Shown: positions 43,986-53,006 of the stretch, piece by piece
How positions within the stretch are numbered: position 1 is the first letter of the stretch
How the letters are laid out: the number at the start of each line of letters is the position of its first letter
Assembly (NCBI GenBank): GCA_028284185.1
Contig: JANQSG010000002.1
Location: 36,627 to 100,626 of the forward strand
Direction: 5' to 3'
Origin: Kangiella sp.
Lineage (GTDB): Bacteria; Pseudomonadota; Gammaproteobacteria; Enterobacterales; Kangiellaceae
DNA: 64,000 bases
Notes under the pieces: model-generated
What the model was told of the DNA's origin: nothing
Seen by the model: only the letters and a program-made list of their open reading frames with translations
Database searches by the model: none
Made by a program: the position numbers and the translations under genes

Positions 43986-45119
43986 TTAAGGTTCAAGCAT
44001 CTTTAAAACTTGTGTGATATAGAAACTTTCAGCCCTTTCAATATCTTCGCCGCGTGTCTCTCCGAGTCGCACGATCACCAGATCTTTTTCAGGAACAATA
44101 ATAATTCTTTGCCCCAAATGACCCCGGAAAGCATAATAATCCGGATCGTTTTTGCCATTAAGCCAGATAGAATAGCCATAGTTATCTGCTTTGAAAGGCT
44201 GGTGCATCTGTTGAACAAAATCTGCGGAAATAAGCTGTTGCCCATTCCAGTGGCCATTTTGCAGCATCAATTGGCCAAACTTGGCGAAATTACGGGCATT
44301 GGTATTAACGCAGCAATAAGCCAGCTCCATTCCCTGAGCATCTAGATGCCAAAGTGCGTCATCATTCATACCCAGTGGTCGCCAGAATTTTTCACTTAAA
44401 TAACTTGATAAGGTCCATTCAGGGTTTTTGGCCTTTAAGGCCCGATGCAAAACTACAGCCAATAGCTGGGTCGAAGCACTGGAATAATAAAAAGTATCCT
44501 CAGGTTTTGAGCTGAAATAACCAGAAAGTACAAAGTTTTCTACATCATCACCATAAAAAAGCTCTACGGTAGGGCTAAAGGGACTATAATAATGTTCATC
44601 CCAATCATAGCCGGAAGTCATGCTGGAGAAAGAGCCGACAGTGGCTAATTTGCCCTTGGGATCATCTTTGAACTCAGGCAGAAAATCAGTAGCTGGCTGA
44701 TTAAAACTTTCGATATAGCCCTCTTCAATCGCTTTTCCCAGCATTAGGGTTAAGATGGTTTTCGCCATGGAAAAAGAATTGGTTTTACTATTTTGATTAT
44801 AATTTTTGAAATAGTTTTCCGAGATCAGTTGACCATTTTGGATCACCAAAAAAGCAATGGCATCGTATTTGATTAGGTAGTCAGTTAATTCAACAGGAAG
44901 TGGCTTTGGATAGCTAGTAGCTTTTTGCCAGACTTGTACATTTCCGTTTTTAATAATGCGAGTATCAAACTGCTGGTGATCATTAATATTGGCGGTAGTA
45001 TTACCTACCAAATAGGTTCGAGAAAGGGCGGTTAGGATATAAGCATGGCCTGTGATAAACAGTAAAACCAATAATGTTATGATAATACTTAATAGTACAA
45101 AGAAAAATTTTTTCATCAT
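43986..45119 (-). CDS. Serine hydrolase (beta-lactamase/DD-peptidase fold)
   Basis: This is a 377-residue exported or membrane-anchored class C beta-lactamase-like hydrolase with an N-terminal signal anchor (residues about 3-24). The SxxK motif is SMAK at 117-120, a Tyr appears in FYYSSASTQ (the YxN-like motif is YSS here), and a late GHLGQR segment replaces the KTG triad. It could be an esterase or a peptidase and is not evidence for antibiotic resistance. It is 20 bp downstream of the halogenase-like gene. Confidence 0.85.
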   Translation of the reverse strand: MMKKFFFVLLSIIITLLVLLFITGHAYILTALSRTYLVGNTTANINDHQQFDTRIIKNGNVQVWQKATSYPKPLPVELTDYLIKYDAIAFLVIQNGQLISENYFKNYNQNSKTNSFSMAKTILTLMLGKAIEEGYIESFNQPATDFLPEFKDDPKGKLATVGSFSSMTSGYDWDEHYYSPFSPTVELFYGDDVENFVLSGYFSSKPEDTFYYSSASTQLLAVVLHRALKAKNPEWTLSSYLSEKFWRPLGMNDDALWHLDAQGMELAYCCVNTNARNFAKFGQLMLQNGHWNGQQLISADFVQQMHQPFKADNYGYSIWLNGKNDPDYYAFRGHLGQRIIIVPEKDLVIVRLGETRGEDIERAESFYITQVLKMLEP

Positions 45120-45139
45120 ATAGTCCGAACTTCCAATTA

Positions 45140-46627
45140 TTAATTATAAATATTACTCAATGCATCTCTATGAAATGGCATAGACTCAACTTTTTGATTA
45201 ATTTGTGCTTTTAAGGCTCTTAAAAGTGATTGAATATCGTTATCGGAAAACTGATCAAGTTTTGAGTTATAAGACTTAGGGTAGATTCCTTGACCAATAA
45301 GTACAGCCAGCCAATTGTCTTTTAAGAATAATTCATAGTCTCTTTGATAAATTTTTCCTGTCTGTTTGAAAACTTCTATTCTTTCATGCAAAGTATCAGG
45401 GATTTCCATGCTTCTGCAATAATTCCAGAATTCTGAATCATTTCTTTGAGTTGCCTTATAATGCAGAATAAGAAAATCTTTAACTTGATCAAATTGGATA
45501 TCCATTTCTTGGTTATAGTTATTTATAATTTCTTTTGTAATGCCATTAATAGGGAAGTATTTAATTAATTTCATTATCGAAGTTTGAATGAGATGAATAC
45601 TGGTGGATTCTAACGGCTCCAAAAACCCACTTGATAAACCTACAGCAATACAGTTTTTGATCCATGATTTTTCTCGCTTGCCAGCTCTGAACTTAATATG
45701 ATTTGGAGTGCTAGTTAAGTCTCCCTGAATATGTTTTTTAAGATGATTTTCTGCCTTAGCTTCATCTAAGTAGTCGCTGCAATATACATAACCATTTCCC
45801 ATTCTGTGATGTAATGGAATTTGCCACTGCCAACCATATTTGTGAGCTGTGGCTTTTGTATAAGGTGGAATCTCTTTTGTTAATTTGGATTGAATAGCAA
45901 CAGCTCGGTCACAACGAAGCCATTTTTTCCAATCAATAAACTTAGCTTTTAAAGTTTTTCCAATCAATAAACTTTTGAACCCAGTACAATCTATAAATAG
46001 ATCACCTTCTAATATTTTATCATTATCTATGGTGATGGACTTAATAAAACCAGAATCCGAATGTAAATTAACACTAGTTACAACTCCTTCTTGTGTGTTT
46101 ACTCCTTTGTTGATGGAGTAGCTTTCTAAATAATTGGCATAAAGTGCAGCATCAAAGTGATAAGCATAAAAGTAAGTGGACTCGATATCTTTAGGGTCTC
46201 TATTTGGGATTTTAAACTTATTATTCCGTGCGGCCATATAGCCTAATGAATAACACCCCATTTCTTCCTTTGCTTTTATTTTTCGAGTTTTAGTTAAAAA
46301 GTCATGAAAATCGATGCCTTTTATATTTTGACCAAAAAAACTAAATGGATGAATATAAGAATCACCTAAATAGGTCCAATCTATAAATTCAATACCTAGT
46401 TTAAAAGTAGCATTAGTTTTTCGGATGAAATCTTTTTCATTTATGTTTAGTGATTTATTGAATTCTAAAATACCGGGGATGGTGGCTTCACCAACGCCAA
46501 CAGTTCCTATTCTTTTTGATTCTACAAGAGTTATATTAAAATACTTAGGGTTTAAGGCATTGGATAAAGCTGCTGCAGACATCCATCCTGCGGTTCCTCC
46601 GCCAACAATTATTATATTTTTTTTCAT
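45140..46627 (-). CDS. Flavin-dependent tryptophan halogenase family protein
   Basis: This is a 495-residue protein with the two hallmarks of flavin-dependent halogenases: GGGTAGW (FAD binding, residues 9-15) and the WxWxIP motif (WQWQIP), plus a conserved Lys76 in TFKLGIEF and Glu in FLEPLESTS, both active-site positions in PrnA-type enzymes. The substrate could be free tryptophan or another aromatic. The family start MKKNIIIVGG at 46627 is used; the longer open frame reaches into comF. It is AT-rich and Lys/Asn/Ile-rich compared with neighbours, with a weak ribosome binding site, which suggests transfer. No flavin reductase is nearby. Confidence 0.9.
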   Translation of the reverse strand: MKKNIIIVGGGTAGWMSAAALSNALNPKYFNITLVESKRIGTVGVGEATIPGILEFNKSLNINEKDFIRKTNATFKLGIEFIDWTYLGDSYIHPFSFFGQNIKGIDFHDFLTKTRKIKAKEEMGCYSLGYMAARNNKFKIPNRDPKDIESTYFYAYHFDAALYANYLESYSINKGVNTQEGVVTSVNLHSDSGFIKSITIDNDKILEGDLFIDCTGFKSLLIGKTLKAKFIDWKKWLRCDRAVAIQSKLTKEIPPYTKATAHKYGWQWQIPLHHRMGNGYVYCSDYLDEAKAENHLKKHIQGDLTSTPNHIKFRAGKREKSWIKNCIAVGLSSGFLEPLESTSIHLIQTSIMKLIKYFPINGITKEIINNYNQEMDIQFDQVKDFLILHYKATQRNDSEFWNYCRSMEIPDTLHERIEVFKQTGKIYQRDYELFLKDNWLAVLIGQGIYPKSYNSKLDQFSDNDIQSLLRALKAQINQKVESMPFHRDALSNIYN

Positions 46628-46671
46628 ATTAAAAATATAAGATAAATTTTGAAACCATCTTACTATCAAGA

Positions 46672-47415
46672 TTAAGTTTTTGCCAGGCACCAAATATCAA
46701 TCTGTTCTGCGCCATGTTTTAAGCAGATTTTAGTGGCTTCGGAGATGGTGGCGCCGGTGGTGACTACGTCATCAATTAAGGCAATATGCTTAGGTAGGGT
46801 TTGTTTTACTTGAAAAGCGCCTTTGAGATTTTTCCGCCGTTCAACAGCTTTCAGGCCAATTTGATGCGAGGTGTTTTTAACTCTAATCAAACTGTTACTA
46901 AGCAATGGCTTTTTCACAGATTCGGATAAAAATTTACTGATTAATAAGGATTGATTAAAACCGCGTTCAGCAAGACGTTTACGATGTAGTGGAATAGGTA
47001 CTAGGGCATCAGGCCATGCGTGCTCTTGATAAGCCTGTTTTAATTTATCACTTAACAAATGACTTAAGGCTTTACCAATATGCAGTTGGCGGTTAAATTT
47101 TAATTGTCCAATGGCGTTGTTGATCGGAAATTGATAGTCACAAGTAGCGATTAATCGTCGATAAGGTTTGGGCTTTTTTAGACAAGAGCCACAAAACTGG
47201 CTAGAGTTAGTTTTTAATTCAAAGCCGCATTGATAGCAATAGTGGCCTCGCCGCTCTATTGCCAGTTGGCAAACTGAACAAATAGCCATGTTTCGCCGCC
47301 GATCTTGTTCAAGGTTACAGAAGACGCAGGCATGACCAGACATAATGCAGGCATGACCAGACATAATAAAGTTGGCTGAATCTTTTAAAAAACGGTAAAA
47401 TCGCTTGTAAACCAT
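46672..47415 (-). CDS. comF: ComF family protein
   Basis: ComF-type proteins pair a zinc-binding N-terminus with a phosphoribosyltransferase domain; some take part in DNA uptake. Four CxxC knuckles (CVFC, CSVC, CYQC, CGSC) precede PDALVPIPLHRKRLAERGFNQ and the PRPP motif LIDDVVTTGAT. The N-terminus has an in-frame tandem duplication (MSGHACI then MSGHACV). The ATG at 47415 lies inside the BirA operator, so the true start could be a later ATG at residue 18 or 25; no good ribosome binding site settles it. Divergent from bioB. Confidence 0.88.
   Translation of the reverse strand: MVYKRFYRFLKDSANFIMSGHACIMSGHACVFCNLEQDRRRNMAICSVCQLAIERRGHYCYQCGFELKTNSSQFCGSCLKKPKPYRRLIATCDYQFPINNAIGQLKFNRQLHIGKALSHLLSDKLKQAYQEHAWPDALVPIPLHRKRLAERGFNQSLLISKFLSESVKKPLLSNSLIRVKNTSHQIGLKAVERRKNLKGAFQVKQTLPKHIALIDDVVTTGATISEATKICLKHGAEQIDIWCLAKT
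47326..47367. repeat. 21-bp tandem duplication inside comF
   Basis: The unit GCAGGCATGACCAGACATAAT occurs twice without interruption (47326-47346 and 47347-47367). It adds seven residues in frame just before the first zinc knuckle. Confidence 0.93.
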
Positions 47416-47438
47416 AATTCCTTTTATTTGGTTGACAA
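47405..47438 (+). promoter_or_regulatory. BirA (biotin repressor) operator upstream of bioB
   Basis: TTGTAAACC (47405-47413), a 16-bp spacer and GGTTGACAA (47430-47438) match the known BirA operator TTGTAAACC-N15/16-GGTTTACAA with one change. The right half-site includes TTGACA, a good -35 hexamer for bioB, so repressor binding would block the promoter. The left half-site contains the comF ATG. bioB starts at 47595. Confidence 0.88.
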
Positions 47439-47594
47439 CTTTTAACTGTTATTTAGCTGTTAGTTATAAGATTGGTTGGTAGAAATATACAATGTCGCCA
47501 AATAGCTAAACTTTAATAAAAACCATAAGGCTTTGCGTTCTAATTTCCTTCATTAGAGCTATTAAGCATCTTTATCATAAGGGTAAAGCAGACG

Positions 47595-48665
47595 ATGAGC
47601 AAGAGACAGGATTCAACGATAAATTTAGAGCTTCTAAACAGTGGGCGAGTGCGCCATGATTGGTCTTTAGCCGAAATTGCGGCGATTTATAATCAACCTT
47701 TTAATGATTTGTTGTTTGCTGCACAAACCATTCATCGCCAGCATTTCAACCCAAATGAAGTACAAACCAGCACCTTACTCAGCATTAAAACCGGTGCTTG
47801 TCCTGAAGATTGTGCTTATTGTCCACAATCCGGCCATTACAATACCGGCCTGTCAAAAGAGCAGTTAATGGCGGTAGAAGAGGTGGTGAGTAACGCTCAG
47901 CAGGCCAGGAAAAATGGCGCTACTCGATTCTGCATGGGTGCTGCCTGGCGTTCACCACGTGAAAAAGATCTGAATGTAGTGCTGGAAATGGTGCGTCAAG
48001 TCAAAGCATTGGGGCTGGAAACCTGTGTGACTTTAGGCATGTTAAGTGATGAGCAAGCCCATCAATTGGCTGAGGCGGGCTTAGATTATTACAACCATAA
48101 TTTAGACACCTCACCAGAATACTATCAGCAAATTATTACTACTCGAACTTACAAAAATCGCCTGGATACTTTGCAGAATGTGCGTGATGCAGGAATTAAT
48201 GTATGTTCCGGCGGCATTATTGGTATGGGTGAACAGAGCCAGGATCGTTATGGCTTAATTCAACAGTTGGCTAATATGCCAGAGCATCCACAATCTGTGC
48301 CGATCAATATGTTGGTGGCGGTTGAAGGTACGCCTTTGGGAGAAGTGGAAAAACTTGATTCGATTGATTTTGTACGGATGATTGCTACTGCCCGAATTGT
48401 GATGCCGCAATCTTATGTCCGCTTATCGGCTGGGCGTGAAGATATGAATAAGGAAACCCAAACCTTGTGTTTTGCCGCTGGCGCTAATTCAATTTTTTAT
48501 GGTGAAAAATTGCTAACCACCAACAATCCTGAAGCTGAAGCGGATATGCAACTCTTTCAACAGCTGGGCATTCAACCTGAAGGCACACAAGTTACAGCAG
48601 AAGAGCTGGTGATCCCAAAGCCTGAAAAGCAAGAATTATTTTACGACGCGACTCAAGCACCTTAA
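47595..48665 (+). CDS. bioB: Biotin synthase BioB
   Basis: BioB is a radical-SAM enzyme that inserts sulphur into dethiobiotin to make biotin. The 356-residue protein has the cluster motif CPEDCAYC (C69, C73, C76) and the family segments [31 protein letters not shown] and SGGIIGMGE with RLSAGREDM near the end. It is the first gene of the bioB-bioF-bioH-bioC run, with a BirA operator 157 bp upstream. bioA, the usual divergent partner, is not here. Confidence 0.98.
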   Translation: MSKRQDSTINLELLNSGRVRHDWSLAEIAAIYNQPFNDLLFAAQTIHRQHFNPNEVQTSTLLSIKTGACPEDCAYCPQSGHYNTGLSKEQLMAVEEVVSNAQQARKNGATRFCMGAAWRSPREKDLNVVLEMVRQVKALGLETCVTLGMLSDEQAHQLAEAGLDYYNHNLDTSPEYYQQIITTRTYKNRLDTLQNVRDAGINVCSGGIIGMGEQSQDRYGLIQQLANMPEHPQSVPINMLVAVEGTPLGEVEKLDSIDFVRMIATARIVMPQSYVRLSAGREDMNKETQTLCFAAGANSIFYGEKLLTTNNPEAEADMQLFQQLGIQPEGTQVTAEELVIPKPEKQELFYDATQAP

Positions 48666-48679
48666 GGTTTTAAATCTTC

Positions 48680-49846
48680 ATGTGGTCGAAATTGCAACAG
48701 CGATTGCAGCAGCGAGCAGCGCAGGATTTAATGCGTCAGCGTTTAACCTGCCAAAGCCCTCAGTCTGTTGAGCTCAAGGCTCATGGTCAAAGTTACCTGA
48801 ATTTTAGCAGCAATGATTATTTGGGTTTGGCCAATCATCCCAAAATGGTCAAAGCCATGCAAAAGGCGAGCAAAAATTTTGGAGTTGGTAGTGGCGCTTC
48901 GCATTTAATCGTTGGCCATAGTGAGCAACACCATTTATTGGAACAAGAGTTGGCGGAATTTCTTGAGGTTGAAGCGGCACTATTATTTTCCACTGGCTTT
49001 ATGGCCAACTTGGGTGTGTTAACCAGTCTGCTGGATAAGAAAGATCTGATTGTTCAGGATAAATTGAACCATGCTTCTTTGATCGATGGTGGCCTTGCCA
49101 GTGATGCAAAAAATGTGCGTTATGCGCATCAGGATATGGCCTCATTGGAACGTCAACTGGCGCAAAAAGCTGAATCAAAACTGATAGTGACCGATGGCGT
49201 TTTTAGTATGGATGGTGATATTGCGCCTCTGCTGGAAATTACCAAAATTAAAACTCGCTACAAAGTTCAATTAATGTTAGATGATGCGCATGGATTTGGA
49301 GTTTTGGGTGAACAAGGGTGCGGCTCTTTAGAGCATTACCAAATACCAACTCAAATTGCTGATATTTATATGGCGACTCTGGGTAAAGCCTTGGGTGGTT
49401 TTGGCGCTTTTGTGGCGGGCTCAAAACTTTTGATTGATAGTCTAATTCAGTTTGCCCGTCCCTATATTTATACCACAGCGATGCCGCCAGCATTGGCTGC
49501 CGCTAATCGTATAGGTTTGCAATTGATCAGAGACGAAGCTGAGCGACGCCAATCGTTAAAACAAAACATTCAGTATTTTCGACTGCTGGCTGAGCAGAAT
49601 CAGCTGCCTTTAATGACTTCAGAAACCGCCATTCAGCCTCTGGTGTTAGGTGCTAATGACTTAGTGGTTAAGGTTAGCCATAATTTGAAACAAGCTGGAA
49701 TTTTAGCAGTAGCCATCAGGCCGCCAACAGTACCCAAAGGTAGTGCACGTTTAAGAATTACCATTACTGCTGAACATAGCAAGCAGCATATTGAATATTT
49801 GGTTGAACAGCTGGTTGTGGCGATCAAAAAACATAAAGAAATATAA
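48680..49846 (+). CDS. bioF: 8-amino-7-oxononanoate synthase BioF
   Basis: BioF condenses pimeloyl-ACP with L-alanine using PLP, the first ring-forming step of biotin synthesis. The 388-residue protein has the alpha-oxoamine synthase motifs NFSSNDYLGLANHPK-like (FSSNDYLGL), GSGASHLIVGHSEQH, DDAHGFGVLGEQG and TLGKALGGFGAF, the last with the PLP-binding lysine. The start ATG at 48680 follows bioB by 14 bp. The frame to bioH is separated by only 6 bp. Confidence 0.97.
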   Translation: MWSKLQQRLQQRAAQDLMRQRLTCQSPQSVELKAHGQSYLNFSSNDYLGLANHPKMVKAMQKASKNFGVGSGASHLIVGHSEQHHLLEQELAEFLEVEAALLFSTGFMANLGVLTSLLDKKDLIVQDKLNHASLIDGGLASDAKNVRYAHQDMASLERQLAQKAESKLIVTDGVFSMDGDIAPLLEITKIKTRYKVQLMLDDAHGFGVLGEQGCGSLEHYQIPTQIADIYMATLGKALGGFGAFVAGSKLLIDSLIQFARPYIYTTAMPPALAAANRIGLQLIRDEAERRQSLKQNIQYFRLLAEQNQLPLMTSETAIQPLVLGANDLVVKVSHNLKQAGILAVAIRPPTVPKGSARLRITITAEHSKQHIEYLVEQLVVAIKKHKEI

Positions 49847-49852
49847 AAAAGT

Positions 49853-50629
49853 ATGAGTAAATTAAAACCTTATATTGAATCTTTTGGTACAGGTGAGGAG
49901 CTGGTCTTATTACACGGCTGGGGGCTTCATTCGGGGATCTGGAATCTATTGGTCGAAGATCTAGCTAAAAATTTTCGAGTGCATTTAGTGGACTTACCAG
50001 GTTTTGGACGTTCGCCAATCCCTAGCGATGACTATAGTTTGCAACTCTTAACCCAGCAAATACTCAAAGTGGTGCCGGAAAAAGCGCATTATTGTGGTTG
50101 GTCATTAGGAGGTGTGGTGGCAACTAATATTGCTTTAGAGCGACCTGAAGCGGTGCATAAACTGGTGACGGTTTCGAGTAATCCTAAATTTGTACAAAGT
50201 GATGACTGGCAATATGCGATGCAAGCCAACATCATGGATTCCTTTTGTCGCTTTTTAGAAGAGGATTATCAAGGCACTATCATTCGCTTCTTAGCGATTC
50301 AGGCTATGGGCAGCGAAACCCAAAAAGAAGATATCAAGTACCTCAAAGATACGGTTTTTCTTCATGGTATTCCGGCGACTAAAGCTTTGCGTGAAGGTTT
50401 GGCAATGCTAAATGACATTGATTTGCGTGAGAAGTTGAGTGATTTAAAAATGCCGACTATGCGTTTTTATGGTCGTCTCGATTCGTTGGTGCCTAATAAA
50501 GTCGCTGAAAAAGTTAAGCTTTTACATCCAGACAGTGATTATAAAATTTATCGTAAATCCAGCCACGCACCATTTTTGACTAATCGAACTGAGTTTACTC
50601 AGGACTTAGTGGATTTTTTAAAGAGTTAA
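49853..50629 (+). CDS. bioH: Pimeloyl-ACP methyl ester esterase BioH
   Basis: BioH removes the methyl group from pimeloyl-ACP methyl ester so that BioF can use it. It is a 258-residue alpha/beta hydrolase with LLHGWGLHSGIWN, the nucleophile elbow CGWSLGGVVA, an Asp in FYGRLDSLVP, and His in SSHAPF, matching the Ser-Asp-His triad. Here bioH lies within the operon between bioF and bioC, as in many gammaproteobacteria, rather than unlinked as in E. coli. Confidence 0.96.
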   Translation: MSKLKPYIESFGTGEELVLLHGWGLHSGIWNLLVEDLAKNFRVHLVDLPGFGRSPIPSDDYSLQLLTQQILKVVPEKAHYCGWSLGGVVATNIALERPEAVHKLVTVSSNPKFVQSDDWQYAMQANIMDSFCRFLEEDYQGTIIRFLAIQAMGSETQKEDIKYLKDTVFLHGIPATKALREGLAMLNDIDLREKLSDLKMPTMRFYGRLDSLVPNKVAEKVKLLHPDSDYKIYRKSSHAPFLTNRTEFTQDLVDFLKS

Positions 50630-50636
50630 GTTAAGC

Positions 50637-51467
50637 ATGACAAATCAAATCTCTAAAGAATCCATAGCAGAGTCTTTTAGTCAGGCTGCTAAAAAATATG
50701 ATGAGTCAGCTTTTTTTCAAAAGATTGCTGGCAACCGTTTGATGGAGCGCCTGGATTATTTTAAATTGCAACCAAAGACCATTCTTGATGTGGGTTGTGG
50801 TACTGGATATTTTACCCGTCAGTTAAAGCAAAAGTATTTTGATGCTGAGGTAATCGGTATTGATCTAGCCAACGGTATGATTGATTTTTGCCTTGGGCAG
50901 TCAAATAGTGAACAATATATTTGTGCCGACGCGTTGCAACTACCTCTCGCAGATAATAGTCAAGAGCTTGTTTTTTCCAACCTGACGTTTCAGTGGATTA
51001 GTGAAATCGAATTATTGTTTAAAGAATTACATCGAGTGTTAAAGCCAAATGGCCTTTTGCTGTTTACCAGCCTGGGGCCAGATACCTTGTTTGAATTAAA
51101 ACAGAGCTGGCAGGCGGTTGATTCCCATAAGCATGTGAATGATTTTTTGGACATGCATGACTTGGGTGATGCTATGTTAAGCGCCGCATTGCTCGATCCA
51201 GTGGTGGATAATGAACCCGTAGTGATAGGTTATAATAAGGCTATTGAGTTAATGCGAGATTTAAAAAATATTGGTGCGCATAACTTGGATCAGCAACGTA
51301 ATTCAGGTTTAACCGGTCCTGGAGTATTAAGAAAAATAGAGCAGGAATATCGAAGATTCCAGTTAGGAAATGGTGAGCTGCCAGCTACTTACGAGTTAGT
51401 TTATGGGCATGCCTTTGCACGAGAACAAATCCCTTTAAAGTATCATGAGTATGGAGTTGAACTTTAA
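50637..51467 (+). CDS. bioC: Malonyl-ACP O-methyltransferase BioC
   Basis: BioC methylates malonyl-ACP to disguise it as a fatty-acid starter for pimelate synthesis. The 276-residue protein has the N-terminal SFSQAAKKYDESAFFQ, the SAM motif ILDVGCGTGYFTRQL, LPLADNSQELVFSNLTFQWI, and the HRVLKPNGLLLFTS region characteristic of BioC. It is seven bases after bioH. Its stop overlaps that of the opposite-strand coiled-coil gene by four bases, which interrupts the run before bioD. Confidence 0.96.
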   Translation: MTNQISKESIAESFSQAAKKYDESAFFQKIAGNRLMERLDYFKLQPKTILDVGCGTGYFTRQLKQKYFDAEVIGIDLANGMIDFCLGQSNSEQYICADALQLPLADNSQELVFSNLTFQWISEIELLFKELHRVLKPNGLLLFTSLGPDTLFELKQSWQAVDSHKHVNDFLDMHDLGDAMLSAALLDPVVDNEPVVIGYNKAIELMRDLKNIGAHNLDQQRNSGLTGPGVLRKIEQEYRRFQLGNGELPATYELVYGHAFAREQIPLKYHEYGVEL

Positions 51468-52189
51468 TCAGATTGATTATTGGATAACTTGATAACTTTT
51501 TTATTAGAATCCAGTTTTTCTGCATGTTGCTCCACAAGTTTTTTGGCTTTTTCCATTTGAGATTCATGCAGGAAGTTACGTAGAGTCTGAAACTCGTTGC
51601 GATAAAAATCACGTTCACCTCTTAAGTTATCAACATTCTTGCTCATGGTTTGATTGGCCTGGACTAAACGCTTATGACTTTTTTTCAGGTGCTCGAACTC
51701 AGCTCTATAGTTTTCCTGGAAACTTTCAATATGCTGATCGGCTTCTTTTTGTACATCGAGCAGCTTCTGCTCATAATTATTTTTTTGAGCCTGCATATCG
51801 AGCTCATATTCTTTTTGATTATTAGCAATGGTCTGCATTGAGTTTAGATAATCCTGCTGACTTTGCTCGTAGTTTTTTGTGAGTTTTTCCAATCGCTTTT
51901 GGTCATCATTAAAATTATGACGAAGTTCCGTATGACGACTTGATAAGTCTTGTAAGGATGCTTTTAGTTCATCATGAGATTCTTTTTTTGCATCCAAAAG
52001 TTTTTGTTTTTTAGCAATGTTCTGAGTATTCTTCTCGACCACTTGCTTTAGCTCATCCACCTTGGATTCGAGTTGACGAACCAATGCATGTTTTAAGGCT
52101 GCAAAGATAACGGCCACTACCAGGCCTAAAATAATCAAGATACCTAGCCATAAAATATTGTTTGCCAAAAAGCTGGTTGCTGACTCCAT
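51464..52189 (-). CDS. Membrane-anchored coiled-coil protein (241 aa), unknown function
   Basis: The protein has a single N-terminal transmembrane helix (residues about 9-32) and then about 200 residues of continuous coiled coil rich in Gln, Glu, Lys and Asn, with heptad-like segments such as QSQQDYLNSMQTIANNQKEYE. No named family is recognised; the layout recalls small envelope- or cell-division-associated proteins. It lies on the opposite strand between bioC and bioD, overlapping the bioC stop by four bases. The start is ATG at 52189. Confidence 0.75.
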   Translation of the reverse strand: MESATSFLANNILWLGILIILGLVVAVIFAALKHALVRQLESKVDELKQVVEKNTQNIAKKQKLLDAKKESHDELKASLQDLSSRHTELRHNFNDDQKRLEKLTKNYEQSQQDYLNSMQTIANNQKEYELDMQAQKNNYEQKLLDVQKEADQHIESFQENYRAEFEHLKKSHKRLVQANQTMSKNVDNLRGERDFYRNEFQTLRNFLHESQMEKAKKLVEQHAEKLDSNKKVIKLSNNQSD

Positions 52190-52319
52190 AATGATGCTCT
52201 TAATCGATTAGTTAAGTACAATCTAATTCTAACAAGTCTAATGGCTTGTGCTAAAATTAGGTAGTGAAATTGCTACAATTTGACACAATTTCTTCTAAAG
52301 TTACCAATTAGCGCACACT

Positions 52320-53006
52320 ATGGCAAAAACTTACTTTATTACTGGCACTGATACCGAAGTGGGTAAAACCTATGTGACAGAATTATTACTAAAAGTTCTA
52401 AGAAGTCAGGGGCAGGATATTGTGGGTTTAAAGCCTATCGCTTCGGATAGTCATTGGGTGGATTTTGAAGGACAAAATTGTTTGATTAACTCTGATGCTT
52501 TGAGTATTTATCACGCCAATCAAAAGCTGTTGACTTATAAGCAAATAAATCCTTTGGTATATCAAGAAGCGATTGCACCACATATTGCTGCTGAACGTTC
52601 AGGTCAGAAGCTATCGGTTCAATTGCTAAATCAACAAATTACTATTCCTGAACATAAAACGGTTTTAATTGAAGGTGCTGGTGGTTGGTTAACACCCTTG
52701 AATCAAACAGAAACCTATGCGGATTGGGTTGCAACCAATGGCTTCGGAGTGATTCTGGTAGTGGGAATGAAATTAGGTTGTTTAAATCACGCTCAGTTAA
52801 CGGTACAAAATATTACAGCAAAAGGTTTAAAGCTGGTAGCTTGGATAGCCAATCGAATCCAAGCGGATGTGCCGTATTATCAGGAGAATCTGAATTGGCT
52901 CAAAGCCAATATCTCAGCTCCAATGTTAGCTGAAGTCAGATATCAGGACTCAATCGAAGCTTTTTCCAATAATAACCCTCAGCTTTTTAACTTATTGGAT
53001 AATTAG
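52320..53006 (+). CDS. bioD: ATP-dependent dethiobiotin synthetase BioD
   Basis: BioD closes the ureido ring of dethiobiotin from 7,8-diaminopelargonic acid, CO2 and ATP, the step before BioB. The 228-residue protein begins AKTYFITGTDTEVGKTYVTE with the P-loop GTDTEVGKT, and has VLIEGAGGWLTPLN and LVVGMKLGCLNHAQLT. It is separated from the bioBFHC run by the opposite-strand coiled-coil gene and has its own leader of 130 bp, so it is likely transcribed separately. I did not find a second BirA operator there. Confidence 0.96.
   Translation: MAKTYFITGTDTEVGKTYVTELLLKVLRSQGQDIVGLKPIASDSHWVDFEGQNCLINSDALSIYHANQKLLTYKQINPLVYQEAIAPHIAAERSGQKLSVQLLNQQITIPEHKTVLIEGAGGWLTPLNQTETYADWVATNGFGVILVVGMKLGCLNHAQLTVQNITAKGLKLVAWIANRIQADVPYYQENLNWLKANISAPMLAEVRYQDSIEAFSNNNPQLFNLLDN

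Noticed and set aside
43986..45119. Beta-lactamase resistance gene
   Set aside because: Only the fold and SxxK are present; the KTG-type motif is replaced, the family is mostly esterases and peptidases, and there is no resistance context.
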